A stretch of 20,264 nucleotides of DNA, taken from the NCBI GenBank assembly GCA_024684065.1, contig JAIKXO010000298.1:1-20264 (forward strand), written 5' to 3'. The notes below the pieces were generated by a model, which was not told the DNA's origin, did no database searches, and worked only from the letters and a program-made list of their open reading frames with translations. Position 1 is the first letter of the stretch, and each line of letters starts with the position of its first letter. This DNA is from Lachnospiraceae bacterium. Its GTDB lineage: Bacteria; Bacillota_A; Clostridia; Lachnospirales; Lachnospiraceae. A program made the position numbers and the translations under genes. Below are positions 6,594 through 14,566 of this stretch, one piece after another.

Positions 6594-8999
6594 TCAGTAA
6601 TTTATCACCTTATCGGCAGGCAGGTATTTTTTCACCGTCTGCTCTAAAAGAGAAGAGTCGATAGGCTTGGTAAGGTAATCGGCAAAACCGGCTTCAAGAT
6701 AAAGATCCCTGCTTCCGGCTAAGGCATTGGCCGTCAGTACTATCACAGCAGTGTCCTTATTCTTTGACCCCTCGGTTTCCCTTATCAGCTTAAGTGTCTC
6801 TATCCCGTCGAGCTCAGGCATCATATGATCAAGAAGGATCAGATCGTAATGCTTCTGCCTGCACATTTCAACAGCCTTATATCCTCCGTCGCACAGATCC
6901 GGAACGATCCCGACGCGTTTTAAGAAATAAGTGACTATCCTTAGATTCATCTCAGTATCGTCTACCGCCAGCACGCTGGCATCCTTAGCCAGATAGTTTT
7001 CTTCATCATCAAAGGAGGCCGCAGCCTCAGTCTGTTCCATAAAGTCTTCGCTCAAAAGCTCGCGGTCAGCTACGCCTACCGGGATCTCAACTGTGAATTC
7101 CGACCCTTTACCATAGTTACTTTCTACGCTTACAGTGCCTCCCATGGAATCCACTATACTCTTGACTATGGCAAGACCTAAGCCCGTTCCTTCTATGCTT
7201 CTGTTCTTCTTTATATCTGCGCGGGAAAAAGCCTCAAAAAGATGCTTCTGCTCCTCTTCCCTGATTCCCCGTCCGGTATCGCGGACACTGAGCTTTAATA
7301 AAAAATCTTCCGCATCCTCCGATCCTTTAGACCCCTCTGCCCGGGAATACTCACCGTTTACCAGGATCGTAACGGAGCCTTCATCTGTATATTTGATCGC
7401 ATTATTGGTAAGGTTTATGAGCATCTGCCTTATACGGAATTCATCGGATATCTGTCTGTCAGGCACCTCCGGGAAAACAACGACCTTAAGATCCAGGGAC
7501 TTTTCATCCGCCCGCTCCTTAAGCATCGGCATGATATCGCGAAGAACCGACGAGAGCCTGTACTCGGCATGGGCGATCTCAATTTTTCCCGCTTCGATCT
7601 TTGAAAAATCAAGGACATCATTGACCAGCATAAGAAGCATCTTTCCTGAACTCTTCACACTCTTTGCATAGTCCCCGATCACCGGGTCCCTGTTCTCTCT
7701 GAGAATCATTTCATTCATTCCGAGAACCGCATTTATCGGTGTACGGATCTCATGGGACATGCTTGCCAGAAAACGGGTCTTTGCCTGCGACAGATCTATT
7801 GCCTTCTGTCTTTCATCGCTTATCCTCTTAAGATCATCGATCTGCTGTATCACGGCAAGTGTAAGCAGAAATGCCAGGCCCACCAGCATTGCAACCTCAT
7901 CGTTTACTATCGGAAGAATATTGATGATCATAATCTCGAACAGGCCGCATATCAGAAAACCGGCAAATCCGATGGCGGTATATCTGTATTCCCTTATTTT
8001 CCCGTTAACCGTCTCGCGGATAAGCACCCCAATGGCGCAAAGGACCTGGATCCCAAGGATCATATCTATGTACAATAAAGCATTGCTAAAGGTATAAATC
8101 CCCGTAAAGTGAAGAACAGGCCAGAGAATAATATTAATAAGAGCCAGGCACAAAATCCCCACTACGATCTTCCGGTGCCGTCCATGCTGAAGAGCGTCCA
8201 CATAAATAACAAGGTTAAGGGGCATAATGAGACAAAACAGATAATTCATTACGCCATCTATATAATAGTGTCCGTAAATAAAGGGATACAGGAAAGAATT
8301 TGTAATGCTCCAAAGGGAAATGATAAGGATACCCATCGCTCCGTACAGCATTTCGATCCGGTGTCCGTAAAGAAAACTCATGACGATACTGATGATCACT
8401 ATGACCAGGGAAAAGATCATGAGAACCTCCGCAAGCATCAGTGAGAATCCATAATGCTTTATAAGGAAGGAAAACAGTTCCGCATCGGTGGCAACAAACG
8501 TCTCCTGATATATATGGCCGCGCCTGTTGTTTACGATCCTGATCATCGTGACCTCTGCCCCGGAATCAGAACTTGAGACCGGGACCAGCATGTAAAACCT
8601 CTTCACGTTCCCTCCCGGTATCATAATATCCCTTGACGCGATAAAATCCTTCCTGAGCTCCCCGCCTACATAAACCTCAACATCACCCCCGGTGATAAAA
8701 CAGAAGTTGGAATCGTCCTTTATGCCTTCCGGCAGCCTCGAAGTCACCGTATAGGTCCCATACAAAGAGTCGTTATTCCTGTAAGACCTCCCTGCCATAA
8801 ATACATTGCCTTCAGGATCCGTAACTGTCCATTCCTCTATAAACAGCGGTTCACTGCTCTTAAGCGGACGGGAGTTATCATGAATATTGAAGATGATCAG
8901 TCCTGTAAGCATAGCTCCGAGGATCACGAAGGAGATGATCTTTATTGATAATACGAATTTATCCGAAAGATTTGTCTGCATGTTGATTCTTCTTCTCAC
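6594..8999 (-). CDS. hybrid sensor histidine kinase/response regulator
   Basis: This membrane kinase (801 residues from the GTG at 8999) senses through an extracytoplasmic domain. One membrane segment (about 16-38) precedes a roughly 140-residue outer domain (about 40-175), followed by a run of seven hydrophobic helices (about 180-385); this layout matches the 7TMR-DISM type. The transmitter has the H box SMSHEIRTPINAVLG with phosphorylated His416, an N box around Asn533 (NLTNNAIKYTD), and ATP lids DTGRGI and GTGLGLA. A receiver follows at about 675-795, with Asp680/Asp681, phospho-acceptor Asp724 in LLDHMMPELDG, Thr756 and Lys778. No output domain is attached, so the signal must pass to another protein. 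The GTG start overlaps the CLC stop codon (GTGA); the ATG at 8981 (MQTNLS) is an alternative, and neither has a strong ribosome binding site. Coupled translation with the transporter gene is likely. Confidence 0.93.
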   Translation of the reverse strand: MRRRINMQTNLSDKFVLSIKIISFVILGAMLTGLIIFNIHDNSRPLKSSEPLFIEEWTVTDPEGNVFMAGRSYRNNDSLYGTYTVTSRLPEGIKDDSNFCFITGGDVEVYVGGELRKDFIASRDIMIPGGNVKRFYMLVPVSSSDSGAEVTMIRIVNNRRGHIYQETFVATDAELFSFLIKHYGFSLMLAEVLMIFSLVIVIISIVMSFLYGHRIEMLYGAMGILIISLWSITNSFLYPFIYGHYYIDGVMNYLFCLIMPLNLVIYVDALQHGRHRKIVVGILCLALINIILWPVLHFTGIYTFSNALLYIDMILGIQVLCAIGVLIRETVNGKIREYRYTAIGFAGFLICGLFEIMIINILPIVNDEVAMLVGLAFLLTLAVIQQIDDLKRISDERQKAIDLSQAKTRFLASMSHEIRTPINAVLGMNEMILRENRDPVIGDYAKSVKSSGKMLLMLVNDVLDFSKIEAGKIEIAHAEYRLSSVLRDIMPMLKERADEKSLDLKVVVFPEVPDRQISDEFRIRQMLINLTNNAIKYTDEGSVTILVNGEYSRAEGSKGSEDAEDFLLKLSVRDTGRGIREEEQKHLFEAFSRADIKKNRSIEGTGLGLAIVKSIVDSMGGTVSVESNYGKGSEFTVEIPVGVADRELLSEDFMEQTEAAASFDDEENYLAKDASVLAVDDTEMNLRIVTYFLKRVGIVPDLCDGGYKAVEMCRQKHYDLILLDHMMPELDGIETLKLIRETEGSKNKDTAVIVLTANALAGSRDLYLEAGFADYLTKPIDSSLLEQTVKKYLPADKVINY

Positions 9000-10282
9000 G
9001 CGTCATTATCGTTTTTCGATACGGCGTTTTTATCGTTGGTATGGATATTTATATATTCCGCCTTAAGTTTATGATACAAAATCTTCTGGCTGGAATAAAG
9101 CCCTTTATAGCCGGAAAAGGCATAACTCATGGCGCAGGCCACCGCAAAGTAAAGCATCCCCTCTGCCCCAAAAAGCTCGACTGCAAGAAAAACCGAAGCA
9201 AGCGGCACATTTGCGACGCCGCAGAATACGGAAGCCAGGCCTACAGCCGCAGCAAATCCCGCAGGGATTCCGAGAAAAGGACCTATAAAACAGCCAAACA
9301 CCGCCCCGGTAAAGAAGGAAGGCACCACTTCCCCTCCCTTAAAGCCAAAGGACAGGGTGACAGCCGTAAATAAGATTTTCATAAGAAAATCCCAGGGATG
9401 CGAATGGCCCGTAAGCGCTTCCTCGATCACGGCCATTCCGGCTCCGTTATACCGCTGTGAACCGTACAAAAGGGTAAACAGGATAATGATCACACCGCCT
9501 GAGGCCGCCCGGAGCCATTTGTTTTTAAAATATCTGACCGCCAGATGCTCGGTCTCATGCATCACCGCGCAGAAAAGTATGGAAACTCCGGCACAAAGGA
9601 TCCCGAGTACAGCCGTTTTTAAAAGCATTACGGCCGATAAGGCCGGCGCTTCAACAGCAAAATGGGTCGGCTCAACTCCTAAAAGGGTTGAGATACCGTA
9701 CGCGGTAAGCGCGCCGGTAAGGCAGGGTATCAGGGCAGCATGGTAAACTATACCGACACTGATAACTCCCAGGGAAAATACGGTAGCCGCCATCGGTGTT
9801 CCGAACAGCGCTGAAAAGAAAGCTGACATCCCGCACATGGTCGCGATCCTGATATCCTTATCATGAAGGGAAAACTTACGTCCGACATGAAAGCCGATGG
9901 TCCCTCCCATCTGCAGGGCGGCACCCTCCCTCCCTGCGGAACCTCCCCCTAAATGAGTTAAGATCGTTGAAAAGAAGATAGCCGGCAGAAGAAGGAAACT
10001 AAGCTGGCGTCCCGAATGAACAGCCTCCAAAATATGGTTGGTATTATGTCCCTCCACGGTGAGCAGTTTATATATACCGGTGATGATAAGGCCAAAAACC
10101 GGAAGAAGAAAAAGGAGCCATGAGTGTTTTCCCCGAAATTCCGTCATATACTCGACTCCCACATGGAACAGGGTTCCGATCAGGCCGCAGATCGTACCGA
10201 CGATAACTCCGATAAGTATCCATTTCCCGATGGATCTCATATAGGTTTCTGTGACCTTAAGCCATTTCTTCAGTCTGTCCAT
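8996..10282 (-). CDS. CLC-family anion channel/transporter
   Basis: This 428-residue polytopic membrane protein belongs to the CLC family. The gating-glutamate motif is GGSAGREGAALQMGG, with Glu119 in GREG, and the third conserved loop is GGEVVPSFFTGAVFG. The first ion-filter loop, GSGIP in chloride-type CLCs, reads VEGHNTNHILEAVHSG here, so the serine filter is missing. Loss of that serine, an Asn-containing loop and the short length without CBS domains resemble the CLC-F fluoride/proton antiporters, but I cannot settle this by eye and no fluoride riboswitch is visible upstream. I chose the ATG at 10282 because GGAGG lies four bases upstream; a start at 10315 would add 11 residues unlike the family. 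The stop overlaps the start of the sensor kinase gene. Confidence 0.9.
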   Translation of the reverse strand: MDRLKKWLKVTETYMRSIGKWILIGVIVGTICGLIGTLFHVGVEYMTEFRGKHSWLLFLLPVFGLIITGIYKLLTVEGHNTNHILEAVHSGRQLSFLLLPAIFFSTILTHLGGGSAGREGAALQMGGTIGFHVGRKFSLHDKDIRIATMCGMSAFFSALFGTPMAATVFSLGVISVGIVYHAALIPCLTGALTAYGISTLLGVEPTHFAVEAPALSAVMLLKTAVLGILCAGVSILFCAVMHETEHLAVRYFKNKWLRAASGGVIIILFTLLYGSQRYNGAGMAVIEEALTGHSHPWDFLMKILFTAVTLSFGFKGGEVVPSFFTGAVFGCFIGPFLGIPAGFAAAVGLASVFCGVANVPLASVFLAVELFGAEGMLYFAVACAMSYAFSGYKGLYSSQKILYHKLKAEYINIHTNDKNAVSKNDNDA

Positions 10283-10346
10283 GTATCCTCCGTTATAATG
10301 AGTACAACATCGCACTTAAATACCCGAATTTCATAAGCCCGGGCCT

Positions 10347-11969
10347 TTACTGAGCAGCAGTCAGATAGCTTGATACGCAATAGAGTGTCATACCGTTATA
10401 TTCAACCCTTGACCACCCGTAATCCGCATTGATCCCGGTTCTCTGAAGAATGGTTCCGTTTGGCACAGTCGCCACGATCGCCGATTCCTCATTGGTAACG
10501 CTCGGAAGTGTCCTTAAGTTTATCTCGATCTTCGGAGTGACAAGATCATCAGCCGGAGCAAATACGGTCTTAAGACCGTCACCGCCATCCTGTGTCTCAT
10601 TCAGAACAGGCTCCTCTGTCTTTGCGCTAAGATCTGTAGTAAGAAAGCTTGATACTGCATAGCACGTCTGCCCGTTATAGCTTATCCTCGACCAGCCGCT
10701 GTCGCTTATACCCGTTCTTTCAGCCGTCTCACCGTTTTTCAGTGTATACAGGATCCTGCTTTCCTCTCCCTGAGCCGGGATATCCCTGAGATTCGTAGAA
10801 TCCTTGGCCGTCACCTGCTCGGAAACATCCTTAAAATTCATAAGAGCCTCGGCAGAGGCTGACGCCGTCTCTAAAACTTCATCGCTCTGAGCCTTTGCCT
10901 CTTCATCATAGCCGAAATAAGCAACATCCAGATCCACGCCTTTTGGCACTCCCGGAACAGTCCCGCTTCCCGTATACTGCCACATCGCGATCTGTCCGCC
11001 ATAACCCGGGGACGGGGTCTGCGGATAGGGGGGCGACGGATAATAGGCCACCCACATCTTATACTCGTCTTCAAGCACACCCGTTTCCCATTCAATTTCA
11101 TTTTCAAGCTCGTTTTTCGCCGCATAGAACATAGGCGTGTAACCCTGTAAAAAAATACGGTCCAAAAAGGCTCGCGCTATCCTCGTCCTCTTTTCCTTTG
11201 TAAGAGAGTACTGCCTGCTGTCAGGATTGTTAAAACCTTCACAATTATAAGCAACGGGATAGGTAATCGGATACGGCGCTATCATATCAAGCACAAACTG
11301 TGCTTCCTCCATGGCCTCCATCTCGGTAACGGCGGTGGAGAAAAAATATACCCCGATCTTAATATTATTGGCCTTCGCCTGCTGAAGGTTGTATCTGGCG
11401 TTCACATCCTCGACGATGGTTCCGGATTCCATCGTCCTGTAGCCGACCCTGATCATCGCGAACTGGACGCCTGCCTGGGAAACCTTTTGCCAGTCGATGG
11501 TACCCTGATACTTCGCGACATCGATCCCTAGCGTCAGGCTGTCATTTTCAGAAGATGAAGCATTCTTTACCGCGCTGAAATCGGATTCTTCACCTGTCTG
11601 TGAAACAGCTTCCTGAGGATCTGCCTCTTCCGCCTGTATCTGTTCATTCTCTGTCTCCGCATCAGGGTCTGTCCTCTCCGCCTTATCATCATCAAGGCTT
11701 ATAACAGACCCGGTACCTTCATTTATTTCAATCGTCCCGGGATCCTCCGTCTCTTCGATCACCACCTCCGGAACCGTCTGGTCTTCCGCTTCATCCGCGG
11801 AAGACATAAATAATAGCGCGACAACAGTTCCGCAGGTGAAAATAAGCGCCACCACGATTATGGTAATCGTTATGAGTTTTTTCCTGAAACGGGAATGTAC
11901 TTCCCGCGGATTTTCCTCCCTTTCCCTGTACTTCATCCCGCCATATGCCCTTCTGTCCCAATCCGGCAT
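10347..11969 (-). CDS. membrane-anchored GH25 lysozyme-like muramidase with two SH3-type repeats
   Basis: This 540-residue protein has a short cytoplasmic N-terminus, one membrane segment (about 32-55) and an acidic, low-complexity linker (about 57-145). A GH25 domain follows (about 146-352), beginning LGIDVAKYQGTIDW with Asp150 and ending with MWQYTGSG and VDLDVAYF. Two bacterial SH3-like domains follow (about 385-445 and 478-538), each with NLR, GWSR and YNG elements, and should bind the cell wall. GH25 enzymes cleave the glycan backbone of peptidoglycan. The family's Asp-x-Glu pair reads Asn242-Cys-Glu244 here (YPVAYNCEGF): the general acid Glu is kept but the partner Asp is replaced, so activity may be altered. 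GGAGGGG lies nine bases before the ATG. It is the first gene of a run leading into the CLC gene, 64 bp downstream. Confidence 0.92.
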   Translation of the reverse strand: MPDWDRRAYGGMKYREREENPREVHSRFRKKLITITIIVVALIFTCGTVVALLFMSSADEAEDQTVPEVVIEETEDPGTIEINEGTGSVISLDDDKAERTDPDAETENEQIQAEEADPQEAVSQTGEESDFSAVKNASSSENDSLTLGIDVAKYQGTIDWQKVSQAGVQFAMIRVGYRTMESGTIVEDVNARYNLQQAKANNIKIGVYFFSTAVTEMEAMEEAQFVLDMIAPYPITYPVAYNCEGFNNPDSRQYSLTKEKRTRIARAFLDRIFLQGYTPMFYAAKNELENEIEWETGVLEDEYKMWVAYYPSPPYPQTPSPGYGGQIAMWQYTGSGTVPGVPKGVDLDVAYFGYDEEAKAQSDEVLETASASAEALMNFKDVSEQVTAKDSTNLRDIPAQGEESRILYTLKNGETAERTGISDSGWSRISYNGQTCYAVSSFLTTDLSAKTEEPVLNETQDGGDGLKTVFAPADDLVTPKIEINLRTLPSVTNEESAIVATVPNGTILQRTGINADYGWSRVEYNGMTLYCVSSYLTAAQ

Positions 11970-11988
11970 GCTGCTACCCCTCCGCCCT

Positions 11989-12010
11989 GCACCGATTTGC
12001 GAAGCAAATC
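11989..12010 (-). repeat. structured intergenic repeat, short copy C
   Basis: Only hairpin I is present: GCAC, then GATTTGC pairing with GCAAATC around gaa. It fills the short gap between two minus-strand genes, and its last base pair overlaps the TGA stop codon of the PrsW gene (12009-12011). The distal GTGC arm, hairpin II and hairpin III are missing, so the element seems truncated by the PrsW coding end. Confidence 0.65.
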
Positions 12011-12734
12011 ATATATATTTATCATTCTGTGATGTCTTTCCCACCAGATAATATGAAACCCCGAAAAGGACAACGACAAAAACAATAAATAACGCGCTGC
12101 CCAAATCCTCCTGTGAGGCAATGTAGTCATAGGCACCATGAAGAAGGACTGGGACGATCACGGCAGCGACCCGGAATATCTGCGAATTCCCTGTATCATT
12201 TGCACGCTCATATTTTTTCGCGATCCCGTAGAACACGCCCATAAAAACTCCAAAGCAGGCATGCCCGGGAATTGCTGTAACCGCCCGTACCACCGCCGTG
12301 GCAAAGCCATAGCTTAATACGTAGCTGATATTCTCCCACAGGGCAAATCCCAATGACACGAAGGTAGCATATACTACGCCGTCATACTGGCAGTTAAACT
12401 CCGGATTTCCCTTCCAGGTCTCTCTCTTTAAAAAGAAATACTTGGCTCCCTCCTCCGAACACGCCACAACGATAAAATACAGAATAACATCATAGATCCC
12501 TGAATCCACGGGAACGATCAGATCCAAAATAAAGGACAGTATCCTTTCCGAGACCAGAGCGACAAGGGAGGAGAAAATCCCGACTTTCATAAGATCCCAC
12601 AAAAGATACGGAGATTCCTTTTCAAGCCTGTCCGACTGGTATACCTTTATCATCAGAAATACCGCCGGGATCACTGCCGCCACGATCAGTATCACATGCC
12701 AGGTTAAAACCGGCATTACCAGAAAATAAAACAT
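12009..12734 (-). CDS. PrsW-family intramembrane metalloprotease
   Basis: This 241-residue polytopic membrane protein carries the PrsW signature: EEGAK (Glu94, Glu95, Lys98), WENISY (Glu134), the histidine of GHACFGVFMG (His158) and HGAYD (His199, Asp203). PrsW in Bacillus cleaves anti-sigma factor RsiW, and the family includes other intramembrane or membrane-embedded peptidases; the substrate here is unknown and no anti-sigma factor gene is in view. The start is the ATG at 12734, with AGGAG six bases upstream. Reading the frame back to 12785 would add 17 residues, but those codons lie in repeat copy D and look nothing like PrsW. The stop codon overlaps repeat copy C, so the gene is framed on both sides by members of the same repeat family. 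Confidence 0.92.
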   Translation of the reverse strand: MFYFLVMPVLTWHVILIVAAVIPAVFLMIKVYQSDRLEKESPYLLWDLMKVGIFSSLVALVSERILSFILDLIVPVDSGIYDVILYFIVVACSEEGAKYFFLKRETWKGNPEFNCQYDGVVYATFVSLGFALWENISYVLSYGFATAVVRAVTAIPGHACFGVFMGVFYGIAKKYERANDTGNSQIFRVAAVIVPVLLHGAYDYIASQEDLGSALFIVFVVVLFGVSYYLVGKTSQNDKYI

Positions 12735-12749
12735 ACTCTTCTCCTGTCT

Positions 12750-12834
12750 GCGCCGATTTACGAAGCAGCTCGTGCGCTTGGGCATAAATTTTAGTTTATG
12801 TCGAATATTTTCGGTCTATTCAGAAACCGGATCA
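12750..12834 (-). repeat. structured intergenic repeat, copy D
   Basis: Hairpin I is 12750-12777 with outer arms GCGC/GCGC where copies A and B have GCAC/GTGC, a base-pair swap that keeps pairing; its inner stem has two mismatches. Three bases later, hairpin II (12781-12802) has the same 9-4-9 geometry (GGCATAAAT/GTTTATGTC, loop ttta) with two G-T pairs. After GAATA the third part (12812-12830) has CGGT/ACCG ends, closing with the shared ACCGGATCA. It lies directly upstream of the PrsW ribosome binding site. Confidence 0.75.
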
Positions 12835-12854
12835 TCCATTCTTTGATTATTAAT

Positions 12855-12882
12855 GCGCGGAGGAACGATCATTCCTCCGCGC
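12855..12882. repeat. GC-rich perfect hairpin containing a Shine-Dalgarno-like arm
   Basis: An 11-bp perfect stem (GCGCGGAGGAA/TTCCTCCGCGC) surrounds a 6-base loop. Neither side is followed by a T-tract. In either transcript direction the stem pairs GGAGG with CCTCC. It lies between repeat copy D and the AT-rich hairpin at 12947-12976. It could stabilise an mRNA end or act as a weak terminator. Confidence 0.55.
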
Positions 12883-12946
12883 GTCATTGTTTATAACAAA
12901 CGAGAGCTGTTTAATTACGGCCCATTCGTTCTAAATAATAATACTC

Positions 12947-12976
12947 ATTAACGAAATGGCCTGCCTTTTCGTTAAT
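12947..12976 (-). terminator. hairpin just downstream of the 144-residue protein gene
   Basis: ATTAACGAAA (12947-12956) pairs with TTTCGTTAAT (12967-12976), beginning 12 bases past the stop codon at 12989. The inner ten bases can also form GG/CC. The following minus-strand sequence is AT-rich but lacks a solid T-run, so this is a possible rather than certain terminator. A third copy of TTCGTT at 12925-12930 could compete for AACGAA. Confidence 0.4.
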
Positions 12977-12988
12977 AACGCCTTCAGC

Positions 12989-13423
12989 TTACTCCGCCTC
13001 AGGATACTTTGCGTCAAATTCCTCAACCGCCGCAAGCGTTTCAAGGATCGCAAGCTCCGCATTAGCTACAAGATATGACGCAAGGTCAAAGCAGTCATAA
13101 ATATAATCAATCTGGTCTTCGATATATGCCTCAAAATGCTTCTGATCCCTGGCAGCCTTCTTCTCCGCGATCTTTGCTTCAATGGTCATCTGCGCCTTGA
13201 TAAGGGAGCTGCTGAGCTTACTTCTGTTTTCTTCCTTCGCTCTCTCAACCTTATCCTGGAATGCTGCAACATTGCCCTTAGCTGTACTGATCTTATCCTT
13301 GATAGCCTCTTCTTTTAACTCTTTGGCAGCCTTTGCCTCCTCAGAAGCAGCCGAGGCCTTCTTGCTCAGTTCTTCAAGCTTTACGCTTGCATCCGCTAAT
13401 TTTTCATCCCATTTTTTTGCCAT
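12989..13423 (-). CDS. small charged alpha-helical protein of unknown function
   Basis: I do not recognise this 144-residue protein as a named family. It begins MAKKWDEKLADASVKLEEL, and residues 1-95 are almost entirely Ala, Lys, Glu, Ser and Leu with few helix breakers, which predicts a long helix or coiled coil. From about 95 the composition changes to an aromatic and acidic region with DQIDYIYDCFDLASYLV and ETLAAVEEFDAKYP, which suggests a helical bundle tail. There is no signal peptide or membrane segment. A ribosome binding site (AGGAAG) lies eight bases before the ATG, so the gene looks real. It starts about 40 bp after the end of the broken AarF-like gene on the same strand and may once have been co-transcribed with it. 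Confidence 0.75.
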   Translation of the reverse strand: MAKKWDEKLADASVKLEELSKKASAASEEAKAAKELKEEAIKDKISTAKGNVAAFQDKVERAKEENRSKLSSSLIKAQMTIEAKIAEKKAARDQKHFEAYIEDQIDYIYDCFDLASYLVANAELAILETLAAVEEFDAKYPEAE

Positions 13424-13462
13424 TGTTTTCTTCCTTTCTTACTTGATTTTGATATTTTATCT

Positions 13463-14566
13463 TTACATGCCGGGCATGCCTCCCTCCGTCTTTGGCTGGA
13501 TGTCAGCGGTAGCAAGGATACAGGATCCAAAGAACATCATGCTTGAAAAAACAGCATAGATGATTCTTCCCAAGCTCCAGCGCGTCCTTTCCGGTCGAGA
13601 TCAGGGCCTGTCCGAGATCAAAGCTTTCCTTTGCTCTTATCATCAGCTTCTGTGAGATGATCTCAAAGAGATTGAGCTCCGGGCAGAGCTCCTCGATGAC
13701 GCCTTCGATGGTTGCTATGGAACGGACTAACATGGTATACTTGCCCGGCAGTGAAATATAATGCTTTGCAGCCAGATTCATTATCTCGTCAAACAATACG
13801 GACATCTCAAGATCGGCAATGCTGTAACATTCATATACTTGCTCATGAAAACATCCAGATCCTCCATAAGCTTGTTCCGGTTCGTTTTCGGAGAAGCGGC
13901 ACCCATGGACATTACGGAGTTTACCAGAGATTCCAGATCCATTTCCAGTAATGCCAGGACAAAGGACTGTACGAGACTGATATCTCCCTGGGTAATACGT
14001 CCGATCATCCCGATGTCGATCCAATAGGGCTAGCCATTGCTCACCATGATATTGCCCTGATGGGGATCCGCATGGAAGGTTCCGACATCTAAAATCTGAT
14101 GGACATAATTTTCTATGAGGACACACCCTATCTCTATCGGATCATAGCCGTCAGCCAGAAGCTTTTCCTTTTTCGATACGGAATAACCGTCCACAAATGT
14201 CATTGTGAACATCCGTTCCGTCGTAAGTTCATCTATGACCGCAGGACACGAGATCTGTTCCTCATCATCGATGCAGTTATTCTTAAAGAATCTGGTATTA
14301 TCAGCTTCGACCCTGAAATCCAGTTCTTCGTTCGTAACCTTCTCAAGCTCCTCTATGACCGAAAGGAGATCTACCACATCCTCTTTATTTTCTTCTCCTT
14401 CTGAGATGACATTAAGACCTTTGGCAAGAGATTTTAAGAGAATGAAATCCTTCTGTATAAGCTCCGCTATGAAAGGCCTCTGCACCTTCGTCACTACCTT
14501 CGTGCCATCCTTCTTCGTTACAAGGTTTTCGAATCTGTTAAATATTGTCCTGAATAGTATACCATA
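13463..14566 (-). pseudogene. degraded AarF/ABC1/UbiB kinase-like gene
   Basis: The homologous protein can be followed across three frame segments. Segment 1 (open from 14566) has DGTKVVTKVQRPFI with the conserved Lys, EELDFRVEADN, and the catalytic-loop HADPHQGNIMVSNG. An in-frame TAG at 14030-14032 then interrupts it, and the same frame continues PYWIDIGMIGRI, the metal-binding loop. A one-base shift near 13823-13831 moves to another frame reading SIADLEMSVLFDEIMNLAAKHY and GKYTMLVRSIATIEGVIEEL, typical of the family. A second shift near 13570, probably with loss of about 60 residues, leads to the C-terminal membrane-type tail RIIYAVFSSMMFFGSCILA, ending at 13463. The N-terminal 120 or so residues, including the KxGQ region, are absent and the last helix is short. 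At least four lesions make an active kinase unlikely. Confidence 0.88.

Noticed and set aside
10316..10346. Fluoride riboswitch ahead of the CLC gene
   Set aside because: Only 31-64 bases separate it from the upstream gene and the conserved crcB-motif bases are not seen.
12735..12785. Longer PrsW start at 12785
   Set aside because: The extra 17 codons lie in repeat copy D, and a strong AGGAG sits six bases before the ATG at 12734.
12834..12872. Leader peptide of about 18 codons starting inside the GC-rich hairpin on the minus strand
   Set aside because: GGAGG is only one or two bases from the ATG, too close for normal initiation, and the peptide has no run of a single amino acid.
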